6,037 nucleotides of DNA from Planctomycetaceae bacterium (GTDB taxonomy: Bacteria; Planctomycetota; Planctomycetia; Pirellulales; Thermoguttaceae): assembly GCA_031288955.1 (NCBI GenBank), contig JAITQJ010000290.1, forward strand, positions 1 through 6,037, read 5' to 3'. Numbering within the stretch: the first letter of the stretch is position 1; the number at the start of each line of letters is the position of its first letter. The notes below the pieces were generated by a model. The model saw only the letters and a list, made by a program, of their open reading frames with translations. It was not told the origin of the DNA and did not search any database. Made by a program: the position numbers and the translations under genes. Positions 1 to 5,934 of the stretch are shown here, piece by piece.

Positions 1-650
1 CCTGCAACGGTTTCGTGAAACACTTCATCGTCGCTCACTGCCGTTTGCAGATGCGTGTCCCAGTTGACGAGCCGCTTACCCCGATAGATTTTTCCTTCCT
101 GAAAGAGTTTGAAGAAAAAATGCCGCACGGCTTTGGCACATACCTCGTCAAGGGTAAAACGTGTCCTCGACCAATCGCAGGAACAGCCCATTGCTTTGAG
201 TTGTTCGATGATGCGTTCCTGATATTTTTCTTTCCATTTCCAAATCCGTTCAACGAGGGCTTCCCGACCGATGTCGCGGCGTGTCAATTTTTCTTCTTCA
301 AAGAGCCGGCGTTCGACGACGGCTTGGGTGGCGATACCGGCGTGGTCAACTCCCGGAATCCAGAGAGCATCAAAGCCTTGCATCCGTTTCATCCGAATCA
401 CAATGTCTTGCAGCGTGTTATTGAGAGCGTGTCCGAGGTGCAGCGCACCGGTTACGTTCGGCGGCGGAATCACGATGCAAAACGGTTTTTTTTCCAGAGA
501 GGCGGAATTGCGGAACAATTTCTTTTCGTCCCAAAATTTTGTCCATTTCTCTTGTGCGGCGGCAGGGTCGTACTGTTTGGGTATTTCAATTTCGCTCATT
601 TGTTTGTCAAAAATCGTCTGAAATTTCTGCGTAATGACAGAACGGCTCAT
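1..650 (-). CDS. valS: Valyl-tRNA synthetase, N-terminal part (3' end beyond the window)
   Basis: Class I aminoacyl-tRNA synthetase that charges tRNA-Val with valine in the cytoplasm. Only the first 216 codons are present; the frame is open to the left edge. Visible landmarks, counting from the ATG at 650: the start of the catalytic fold with PPPNVTGALHLGHAL, containing the HIGH-type ATP motif HLGH (residues 71-74); GVDHAGIATQ (100-109), highly characteristic of ValS; DWSRTRFTLDE; and VNWDTHLQTAVSD (195-207). The KMSKS loop and the anticodon and coiled-coil domains lie outside. The start is uncertain. The ATG at 599 gives MSEIEIPKQYDP..., which fits the family N-terminus best but has no Shine-Dalgarno. 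The ATG at 650 adds 17 residues that I cannot match to the family and has only a weak GGGA upstream. The gene is divergent from the secreted-protein gene to its right. Identity is very secure; the start is not. Confidence 0.96.
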   Translation of the reverse strand, partial: MSRSVITQKFQTIFDKQMSEIEIPKQYDPAAAQEKWTKFWDEKKLFRNSASLEKKPFCIVIPPPNVTGALHLGHALNNTLQDIVIRMKRMQGFDALWIPGVDHAGIATQAVVERRLFEEEKLTRRDIGREALVERIWKWKEKYQERIIEQLKAMGCSCDWSRTRFTLDEVCAKAVRHFFFKLFQEGKIYRGKRLVNWDTHLQTAVSDDEVFHETVA

Positions 651-662
651 TTTACCATATTC

Positions 663-683
663 CCGCAAAAAAGGAATTTGCGG
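663..683. repeat. Inverted repeat in the valS leader
   Basis: CCGCAAA (663-669) and TTTGCGG (677-683) form a perfect 7-base inverted repeat around a 7-base loop, just upstream of the longer valS start (650). A third copy of CCGCAAA lies at 732-738. In valS mRNA this would be a short hairpin ending about 12 bases before the ATG. It could be a regulatory hairpin or a protein-binding site. It has no U-tract on the valS strand, so it does not look like a terminator for that direction. I recognise no known riboswitch or T-box in the leader. Confidence 0.45.
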
Positions 684-708
684 ATTGTTTTGTTGTCTGC
701 ATACTGGA

Positions 709-737
709 ATTATTGAAAAAAATAGTATTTTCCGCAA
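709..737 (-). promoter_or_regulatory. Possible promoter of valS
   Basis: On the minus strand there is a TTGCGG (732-737), a 17-base spacer and AATAAT (709-714). The -10 matches the sigma-70 consensus at 5 of 6 bases, but the -35 only at 3 of 6. Spacing and location, about 60 bases ahead of the valS start, are reasonable. The -35 overlaps the third CCGCAAA copy. This is a weak call. No equally good promoter for the rightward gene at 827 was found in the same region. Confidence 0.28.
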
Positions 738-815
738 ACTTTACCTAAACTGTATTACTGGTTTTAACCGATACAGATGACATAGATTCAGGTTGATTGT
801 AAGAACTCCCCCTTT

Positions 816-819
816 GGAG
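816..819 (+). promoter_or_regulatory. Ribosome binding site of the secreted thioredoxin-like gene
   Basis: GGAG sits 7 bases upstream of the ATG at 827, a standard Shine-Dalgarno arrangement. It supports this ATG as the start. A short CTCC at 806-809 could pair with it, but four base pairs is too little to claim regulation. Confidence 0.7.
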
Positions 820-826
820 CAGTATT

Positions 827-1993
827 ATGACACTAAAAGCGGTAAAAACTTTACTTGTTCTCTGCCTTTTCGTTCCGGTTTCATTTGCACAGGAAGCCGT
901 CCTGCGTTGGGAGACCAACTTTGACGCAGCCGCAGCCAAGGCACAACAAACACAACGGTTCCTGTTCGTCCATATCGTCGGCAACCCCGCTCCGTCAGCG
1001 CAGGGGGTTGACCCGTCGCGGCAGATGGATGCCGAAGTGTTCACCACGCCGGAGGTTATTACCGGTTTAACCGCCGACTATATTTCCGTGCGTATCAATG
1101 TTAGTGAACAGCCGCAACTGGCGAAGAAGTTTAACGTTACAGCATTGCCGACGGATTTGGTGCTGCGTCCTGACGGTCAGTTGGTTCACCGCCGTCAGGG
1201 GAGCATTACCGCAGCGCGGTTTTGCCAATACCTCGTTTTCCTGAAAAATACGGCACAAGCCGCAGCGCAAACTCCGGTCAAGCCCTCGGAAACAGCACCA
1301 GCGGCGCAAGCCGCTGCGGCACCGCAAGTCAGCGCACAGGCTATTCCCCCTGTGGAATCGCTGCACGACCCGTTCACCCGGCAGGCAGTACCGGCAGCCG
1401 TTCCGCATACCGCGGCGAACCCGTTGCGTGAAGCGGAACCGGTAAAAATCGAACCCGCCCGTCCGGTATTGGAAATCAAGGCACCAGTTGCGCCGCCGCC
1501 GGTTCAGCCTCCTGCTGCCGCTGGTTATCCGCAAGCCAACCGTTCGGTTTCCGCACCGCCCGTCTCGCCTGCACCGATGGAAAAAAATGCCGCCGGAAAA
1601 CAGCATATCGTTGAAGTACCGCTGGCGTTGGAAGGATTTTGTCCCGTAACGTTGAGTTTAGAAGAGCGTTGGGTTAGCGGTAATCCGGTGTACTGCACGA
1701 TGTACCAGGGTGCGGTGTTCCGTTTTACGTCGCAAGAAACGTTGTTAGCGTTTGCCAAAGAACCGGCGCGGTTTGTACCGGCGGCAATGGGCGAAGACAT
1801 CGTTTTAATGGTTGACCGAAACAAACGTGTCAACGGCAGCCGCGAATTCGGGGCTTGGTTTCAGAGCAGGGTCTTTTTATTCTCCAGTCAGGAAACGCTG
1901 GATGCGTTCGCAGCGAAGCCGGAGTATTACGCCGAAATTGCCGCCAAATACGAAACCGCACGCCGGGACACACATTATCCGGTAACGTATTAG
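827..1993 (+). CDS. Secreted thioredoxin-like protein with C-terminal double YHS-like domain
   Basis: 388 residues. The N-terminus is a typical signal peptide: Lys4 and Lys7, then a hydrophobic core, with likely cleavage after Ala21 (SFA|QEA). Residues about 27-140 look like a thioredoxin fold: FLFVHI strand, a helix with VFTTPEVI, then YISVRINV, and ALPTDLVL carrying the conserved cis-Pro (Pro108). The CxxC redox pair is missing; the expected site reads VGNPAPSAQGV. Residues about 142-260 are a Pro/Ala-rich linker. The C-terminal part (about 263-375) starts with LEGFCPVTL and contains two similar halves ending in FRFTSQETLLAFAKEP and FLFSSQETLDAFAAKP, the pattern of YHS-like repeats seen in planctomycete secreted proteins. 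It is probably a periplasmic or exported binding or scaffold protein, since a disulfide-exchange role looks excluded. The substrate is unknown. It converges on the anti-sigma gene. Gene call secure, domain reading fairly secure, function open. Confidence 0.88.
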   Translation: MTLKAVKTLLVLCLFVPVSFAQEAVLRWETNFDAAAAKAQQTQRFLFVHIVGNPAPSAQGVDPSRQMDAEVFTTPEVITGLTADYISVRINVSEQPQLAKKFNVTALPTDLVLRPDGQLVHRRQGSITAARFCQYLVFLKNTAQAAAQTPVKPSETAPAAQAAAAPQVSAQAIPPVESLHDPFTRQAVPAAVPHTAANPLREAEPVKIEPARPVLEIKAPVAPPPVQPPAAAGYPQANRSVSAPPVSPAPMEKNAAGKQHIVEVPLALEGFCPVTLSLEERWVSGNPVYCTMYQGAVFRFTSQETLLAFAKEPARFVPAAMGEDIVLMVDRNKRVNGSREFGAWFQSRVFLFSSQETLDAFAAKPEYYAEIAAKYETARRDTHYPVTY

Positions 1994-2024
1994 GGAGTGC
2001 CGGAAAACAGCCCGCTGAAACCTT

Positions 2025-2903
2025 TTACCTCGGCAAATCACGGAAGAAGATACGTCCGTCTTTGATAAGAACGTTCTGTCCCGTACCTGTTTGGATGCCC
2101 TGCGGCGTTGAAATCAGTATGTCGTCCGACACATTCCGCTGTTTGTACGAGACCGGTGTATCTACAGAATACGGCAGCGTAAAAAGCGAAGACGGAAAAT
2201 TGGGCGAAGAGTGAAGTGTGAAAAGCGAAGAAACAGGCATAATGGTTTCCATTGTGTTTTCGCGTTCATCGGGCAAAACTCCTTTCATCGTTCCTTCTTC
2301 CTTCACCGGATATAATTCTTTCCACGCAAACTGCCCCAAATTGAGCGGAGTTTCCGGCGCAGCCGCTGCCGGTTTATGAGCGTTAATTTGCTCATACGGG
2401 TCGAGCCGCTGATTGATAGCGTTTAACTGATTTTCCCGGACATAGTTCACGGTCGAATGTTTGACAAATTTCAACAGCGGAAAAATCATAAACGCAATGA
2501 ACATTCCTAACGCCGCCGAAGCGAAAAAACCTGCCCAGCCTTTCAGTTTCCGGCGGGACACATTGGTCTCGGTATAAAGCCGAAGCGGCGGCGCAGGTTC
2601 TGCCGCCAACGGTTTTTTATCCTGTTTGTCCAGCGTGTCCCAGATTTTTGCACAAGTCCGGCTTGCTAAATGCGCCGGCGGTTTTATCGTTGCCGAAATC
2701 GAACGCAGCGGGGCTAAATCCCTTTCAATGGCAGCAAGTTCTTCGAGCAAAAACGGTTCCTGCCGTATTTCCCTTTCAATACGGGAGGTTTCCGTTTCCT
2801 CTAACGAATGGAGCAAATAGCCCAGCAGGAGGTCCCGCGAAACGTTCACGTTCCCGCCCGTCTTTTTACCTGCCGCCTGATTGATGGTTTCGTTCGATTC
2901 CAT
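2025..2903 (-). CDS. Membrane anti-sigma factor paired with the adjacent ECF sigma factor
   Basis: 292 residues. The cytoplasmic part (about 20-95) contains RDLLLGYLLHSLEETETSRIEREIRQ..., the helical layout of anti-sigma domains that bind ECF sigma factors, but without the HxxxCxxC zinc ligands. One transmembrane helix follows (about 122-147, GWAGFFASAALGMFIAFMIF), preceded by basic residues. That predicts the N-terminus inside and about 145 residues outside. The outer part is low in recognisable structure. It holds two copies of SSLFTL (225-230 and 238-243) made by a heptanucleotide repeat, and ends with TGQNVLIKDGRIFF, resembling the QNVL..DG tail motif of planctomycete surface and anti-sigma proteins. 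The gene starts 10 bases after the sigma stop codon, with GGTG just before the ATG, so the two are surely co-transcribed. The role as anti-sigma rests on the domain layout plus the gene pair; the signal it senses is unknown. Confidence 0.82.
   Translation of the reverse strand: MESNETINQAAGKKTGGNVNVSRDLLLGYLLHSLEETETSRIEREIRQEPFLLEELAAIERDLAPLRSISATIKPPAHLASRTCAKIWDTLDKQDKKPLAAEPAPPLRLYTETNVSRRKLKGWAGFFASAALGMFIAFMIFPLLKFVKHSTVNYVRENQLNAINQRLDPYEQINAHKPAAAAPETPLNLGQFAWKELYPVKEEGTMKGVLPDERENTMETIMPVSSLFTLHSSPNFPSSLFTLPYSVDTPVSYKQRNVSDDILISTPQGIQTGTGQNVLIKDGRIFFRDLPR
2179..2231. repeat. Degenerate heptanucleotide tandem repeat inside the anti-sigma gene
   Basis: Seven units close to GYGAARA on the plus strand: three back to back at 2179-2199, a 4-base interruption (2200-2203), then four back to back at 2204-2231. 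GCGAAGA occurs three times exactly (2186, 2204, 2225); GTGAAGT and GTGAAAA are close variants. On the coding strand the array encodes the repeated SSLFTL peptide of the anti-sigma outer domain. Because 7 is not a multiple of 3, three units make one 7-residue period. Confidence 0.7.
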
Positions 2904-2913
2904 ATTTCACCGT

Positions 2914-3567
2914 TTATGTTTTATCGTTCCTAACTTGGGATTGCCTTTTCAGGATATTATTCAGGTTATCGACAGCACTGCGAAGCCTGCCGGGCATTGA
3001 CCCTTTTACAATGCCGAGCGTTTCGGCTGCCTCGCTGTACGTTAAACCTTGAAAATATACCAATAACAGTGCCTGCTTCGTTTTCTCCGGCAGCAAATTA
3101 ACCGCATCACGCACCCGCCGTGCTTCTTCGTCGGACACAGCTTTGGTTTCCGGTAAAGTTTCGCGTCCTTCGAGTGTTTCGGCAATCGTCAATGCTTCAC
3201 CGTCTCTGCCGAACTCTTCATCAATGCTGATGACATTAAAACGTTTCCTTTTATGCAGAAAATCATTGGCACAATTCGCTGCAATCCGGTACAGCCAGGG
3301 ACGAAACTTCTTGTCCGAATCGAATGTATCAATCCGTTCGATAATCCGAATGAAAACCGTCTGAAACACATCTTCGGCGTTCGCACTGTTTCCGCCGAGA
3401 TAATGGTACAGGTACCGGTAAAGTTCCGCCTCGTAACGTATCACGAGTTGGTTGAAGGCTTCGCGGTTCTTTGCTGACCGGTATTCCTCCAGGAGTTCTT
3501 CGTCTCTCCGGGCGGCGTATTGACAATCTGTCGTCAAAATGTTCATTTCGTTGGCACTGCGTAACAT
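2914..3567 (-). CDS. ECF-type RNA polymerase sigma-70 family factor
   Basis: 217 residues. It carries the two domains of an extracytoplasmic-function sigma factor. Sigma region 2 spans about 37-107 (AFNQLVIRYEAELYRYL, then AEDVFQTVFIRI and FRPWLYRIAANCANDFL). Region 4 spans about 147-207 (VRDAVNLLPEKTKQALLLVYFQGLTYSEAAETLGI). It directs core polymerase to a small set of promoters and should be held inactive by the membrane protein encoded 10 bases downstream. The ATG at 3567 is chosen because GAGGTG (3572-3577) precedes it at good spacing; an in-frame ATG at 3546 lacks this. The recognition helix of region 4 reads GSMPGRL where most relatives have GTVKSRL, so promoter specificity may be unusual. 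The ECF call is firm; the exact ECF group is not assigned. Confidence 0.93.
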   Translation of the reverse strand: MLRSANEMNILTTDCQYAARRDEELLEEYRSAKNREAFNQLVIRYEAELYRYLYHYLGGNSANAEDVFQTVFIRIIERIDTFDSDKKFRPWLYRIAANCANDFLHKRKRFNVISIDEEFGRDGEALTIAETLEGRETLPETKAVSDEEARRVRDAVNLLPEKTKQALLLVYFQGLTYSEAAETLGIVKGSMPGRLRSAVDNLNNILKRQSQVRNDKT

Positions 3568-3571
3568 TGTA

Positions 3572-3577
3572 CACCTC
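3572..3577 (-). promoter_or_regulatory. Ribosome binding site of the sigma factor gene
   Basis: GAGGTG on the minus strand, with its GAGG core 6 bases from the ATG at 3567. It decides between this ATG and the internal ATG at 3546. Confidence 0.7.
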
Positions 3578-3620
3578 TTCGCTGTATTTTGATAATGCTG
3601 CCGGGATTTTTTGTCCCTCT

Positions 3621-3650
3621 ATTATCAGTAATAATCATTTCCCGTGCCAA
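3621..3650 (-). promoter_or_regulatory. Likely sigma-70-type promoter of the sigma/anti-sigma operon
   Basis: On the minus strand, TTGGCA (3645-3650) and GATAAT (3621-3626) are separated by 18 bases. Each hexamer matches the housekeeping consensus at 5 of 6 positions. The -10 is about 55 bases ahead of the start codon, leaving a leader of roughly 45 bases that contains a GGGA/TCCC inverted repeat. TTGGCAC also resembles the first half of a sigma-54 promoter, but the GC of the -12 element is absent. I did not see a clear GGAAC-type ECF autoregulatory -35. Confidence 0.5.
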
Positions 3651-3684
3651 TCGAAAAAATAATTATGCCGGTGCCTGGACTGTT

Positions 3685-3712
3685 TTGACGAAAAACTCCA
3701 TAAATCTATACT
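3685..3712 (+). promoter_or_regulatory. Rightward promoter-like sequence facing the 3' end of bioDA
   Basis: TTGACG (3685-3690) and TATACT (3707-3712) are separated by 16 bases; each matches the sigma-70 consensus at 5 of 6 positions. No rightward gene follows, so a transcript from here would be a short RNA or would run antisense into bioDA. A+T-rich DNA produces such matches by chance, so this is only a candidate. Confidence 0.35.
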
Positions 3713-3795
3713 GTTTCGGGCGATAAATGTTTGAAATAATTTGTTTATTTTTTCATTTTTCTCTCAAAATCTTACCTAAATTACCAATAATTGTC

Positions 3796-3817
3796 CCAAA
3801 AATTTTGTAAATTTTGG
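3796..3817. repeat. A+T-rich inverted repeat downstream of bioDA
   Basis: CCAAAAATTT and AAATTTTGG form a near-perfect inverted repeat with one extra A on the left arm and a loop of about 3 bases, 55-80 bases past the bioDA stop codon. It could be a weak transcription terminator or a processing stem for bioDA mRNA, but it lacks a G+C-rich stem and a clear U-tract. Confidence 0.35.
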
Positions 3818-3872
3818 AAAGATGTCCGCCGTTGAACCGGCTTTTGTAGATTTTACCGACAACGGTGTGAAC

Positions 3873-5903
3873 CTAAAAACAGTTCTTTTCGACGGCAGCG
3901 CAAACCGCACCGGTCAGTTGAGCGAGTTGTCCGTCCGTGACGCAGTACGGAGGCATCAGATAAATCAGCCGACCGAACGGACGAATCCAAACGCCTTGTG
4001 CAACGAAAAACTCTTGCAGCCGCCGCGTGTTGACCGGTTGGCGCATCTCAACAACACCGATTCCGCCGAGAATACGTACATCGGCGGCATTCGCGTTATT
4101 TCGGCACGGTTCTAAACCCGTTTTCAAGCGGTTTTCGATGCGGGCAATATCGTTTTTCCATCGGGCAGACTCCAATAAATCAAGACTTGCGTTCGCGGCA
4201 GCACAGGCAAGCGGATTTGCCGTAAAAGTCGGTCCGTGCATAAAAACGCCGCCGTCAGCGGAAATTCCTTCGGCAACTTTTCGGCTTGTCAAAACTGCCG
4301 CTAAAGTCATATAGCCGCCGGACAATGCCTTTCCGATACACATAATATCCGGTTGGATTTCAGCCCATTCGACGGCGAACATTTTCCCCGTCCTGCCGAA
4401 GCCGGTTGCGATTTCGTCGGCTATCAGCAAAATGTCATATTCGTTACATAAACGCCGGATATGTTTCAGATATTCAGGGTGATAAAACCACATTCCGCCG
4501 GCACCTTGAACGACGGGTTCTAAAATAAACGCCGCCGTTTCCGAAGCATATTTTCGGAACAGATGTTCAAGTTGCTCTATCTCCGCTTGAGCCGTGTCAG
4601 AACAGAAATGACCGTGAAAGGGGATTTTCGGCTTTTCGGCAAATATCTGTTTCGGTAAAACGCCCTGAAAAAGCGTGTGCATACCATTGACGGGGTCGCA
4701 AACAGACATCGCCCCCAGTGTATCGCCGTGATACCCGCCCCGCAGTGTCATTAGACGGAATTTAGCCGCTTGACCTTGCGCTTGCTGATATTGCAGCGGC
4801 ATTTTCATCGCCGCCTCAACAGAAACAGAACCGGAATCGGCAAAGAACACCCTGTCCATATTTTTCGGTGCCAGGGCGAGGATTTTTCGTGCAAGTTCAA
4901 CGGCTCCCCGATGCGTGATACCGCCGAACATAACGTGCGCCGTTTTGTCAAGTTGCTGCCGAACGGCTTCATTCAGCGCAGGGTGATTATATCCGTGTAT
5001 TACACACCACCACGATGCCATTCCGTCAATCAGTTCGCTGCCGTCTGCTGTGTAAAGCGTACAGTTTTTTGCACTGGTAATCGGAACAACAGGCTGCGGC
5101 TCAACTGCCGAAGTATAGGGATGCCAAAGATGTTCTCTGTCAAAACGCAGCAATTCGGCGATGTCTTCGTCCCGGTGGCTTTGCATAGAATCAATCTTAT
5201 CCCAAACGGATTGAAGTTTATCTGCGGCAGCGTTCCATACATCAATACGTGCTGCGGAGTTGTCCGAATTCAAATTGGCGAGAAAAGGAATGTCGGCAAG
5301 AACCGGAACGCCGGATAAACGGAGTATTGTTTCGATATTATTGCAGCGTATCTCTTCGCCGGTGCTGTCTTTCTGTACGGAATTAGAAACGCAGCCGACA
5401 ATAGGAATGTTTTGACGCTGCAATTCACGCAGCGAAAGCATCACCTGATTGATACAGCCGACCCGATTGTCAAAGACGAGCAAAACAGGCAGGGCGGTTT
5501 CACGAATCAAATCGAGTATCGTATCGGTACCGTTGAGCGGTACCCAAAGTCCGCCCGCTCCTTCAACGATAACGCAATAGCCTTGCTCCTGAAGTTCCCG
5601 AATTTGATGGACAATTTTTTGAATGTCAATCGTTCGGGATTCGAGTTGAGCGGCAAAATGCGGAGAACAGGGAACACGGAAACACTCCAACGCCAGAATC
5701 GTTTTTTTGCCGGTAATATCACAAACGGCGTTTTGGTACGATTGGACATCAGGAGCGATACCGTCTTCAACGCCAGTCTGGACGGGCTTGATGACGGCGG
5801 TTTTGCGTCCCGATAATAAAGATGCACGATAAAGAGCCGATGCAAAAACGGTCTTTCCGGCATCGGTATCCGTTCCTGTAACAAAGCAGCCTTGATGTAT
5901 CAT
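3873..5903 (-). CDS. bioDA: Fused dethiobiotin synthetase / DAPA aminotransferase (BioD-BioA)
   Basis: 676 residues in one uninterrupted frame, doing two consecutive steps of biotin synthesis in the cytoplasm. Residues 1-238 are BioD (ATP-dependent closure of DAPA to dethiobiotin): P-loop GTDTDAGKT (10-18), KPVQTG with Lys39, SPHFAA (80-85), VEGAGGLWVPL with Glu114. After a linker of about 15 residues, 255-676 are BioA (PLP enzyme, KAPA to DAPA with S-adenosylmethionine as amino donor): WHPYTS (Tyr263), SWW (297-299), DSGSV (356-360), GYHGD (Tyr391), EPVVQGAGG (462-470), IADEIATGFGRTG with Asp496, CIGKALSGG with the PLP Lys525, HGPTFTANPLAC, IRPFG with Arg641. All residues I would expect for activity are present, and the BioA half closely resembles E. 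coli BioA throughout. The frame is open to an ATG at 5969, but those 22 extra residues are non-conserved and overlap the upstream gene, so Met at 5903 is preferred despite no clear Shine-Dalgarno. It is probably co-transcribed with the gene 31 bases upstream. Identity is very secure. Confidence 0.96.
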   Translation of the reverse strand: MIHQGCFVTGTDTDAGKTVFASALYRASLLSGRKTAVIKPVQTGVEDGIAPDVQSYQNAVCDITGKKTILALECFRVPCSPHFAAQLESRTIDIQKIVHQIRELQEQGYCVIVEGAGGLWVPLNGTDTILDLIRETALPVLLVFDNRVGCINQVMLSLRELQRQNIPIVGCVSNSVQKDSTGEEIRCNNIETILRLSGVPVLADIPFLANLNSDNSAARIDVWNAAADKLQSVWDKIDSMQSHRDEDIAELLRFDREHLWHPYTSAVEPQPVVPITSAKNCTLYTADGSELIDGMASWWCVIHGYNHPALNEAVRQQLDKTAHVMFGGITHRGAVELARKILALAPKNMDRVFFADSGSVSVEAAMKMPLQYQQAQGQAAKFRLMTLRGGYHGDTLGAMSVCDPVNGMHTLFQGVLPKQIFAEKPKIPFHGHFCSDTAQAEIEQLEHLFRKYASETAAFILEPVVQGAGGMWFYHPEYLKHIRRLCNEYDILLIADEIATGFGRTGKMFAVEWAEIQPDIMCIGKALSGGYMTLAAVLTSRKVAEGISADGGVFMHGPTFTANPLACAAANASLDLLESARWKNDIARIENRLKTGLEPCRNNANAADVRILGGIGVVEMRQPVNTRRLQEFFVAQGVWIRPFGRLIYLMPPYCVTDGQLAQLTGAVCAAVEKNCF

Positions 5904-5934
5904 AGAATCGTGTGGAGTCAATGAATCAGTCAGA

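Larger units (their letters stand above)
3568..3872. other. A+T-rich intergenic region between bioDA and the sigma factor gene
   Basis: 305 bases without a convincing gene. Both flanking genes run leftward, so this is the 3' flank of bioDA and the 5' flank of the sigma gene. It holds the likely sigma promoter (3621-3650), a good rightward promoter-like sequence (3685-3712), a short inverted repeat GGGA/TCCC (3603-3617) in the sigma leader, and an A+T-rich inverted repeat (3796-3817). Very short open frames exist, such as a 12-codon one starting with MEFFVKT on the minus strand, but nothing supports translation. Confidence 0.6.

Noticed and set aside
15..716. 233-codon open frame on the plus strand
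   Set aside because: It lies opposite valS, whose minus-strand translation contains unmistakable ValS motifs. The plus-strand product is rich in Phe and Arg runs and has no recognisable domain.
741..749. TTACCTAAA occurring here and again at 3774-3782
   Set aside because: A shared 9-mer in two A+T-rich intergenic regions is expected by chance, and the flanking bases do not continue the match or align with promoter elements.
1067..1606. 179-codon minus-strand frame
   Set aside because: It is opposite the secreted protein gene and rich in Arg, Cys and Gly, as expected from the complement of an Ala/Pro-rich linker.
1994..2024. Bidirectional terminator between the convergent genes
   Set aside because: No stem of useful length followed by a T-run is visible in the 31-base gap on either strand.
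3637..3650. Sigma-54 promoter (TGGCAC) ahead of the sigma gene
   Set aside because: The -12 element with its GC is missing at the required spacing, whereas a sigma-70 reading with a good -10 fits.
3664..3702. 12-codon minus-strand frame beginning MEFFVKT
   Set aside because: It has no Shine-Dalgarno and is too short to separate from chance.
3822..4115. 97-codon plus-strand frame starting in the intergenic region, downstream of the rightward promoter-like sequence
   Set aside because: Almost all of it is antisense to the conserved C-terminus of BioA. A purine-rich GGAAAG directly abuts the ATG with no proper spacing, and the product resembles nothing known.
4770..5318. 182-codon plus-strand frame
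   Set aside because: It is antisense to conserved BioA and BioD segments and has no ribosome binding site or domain signature.
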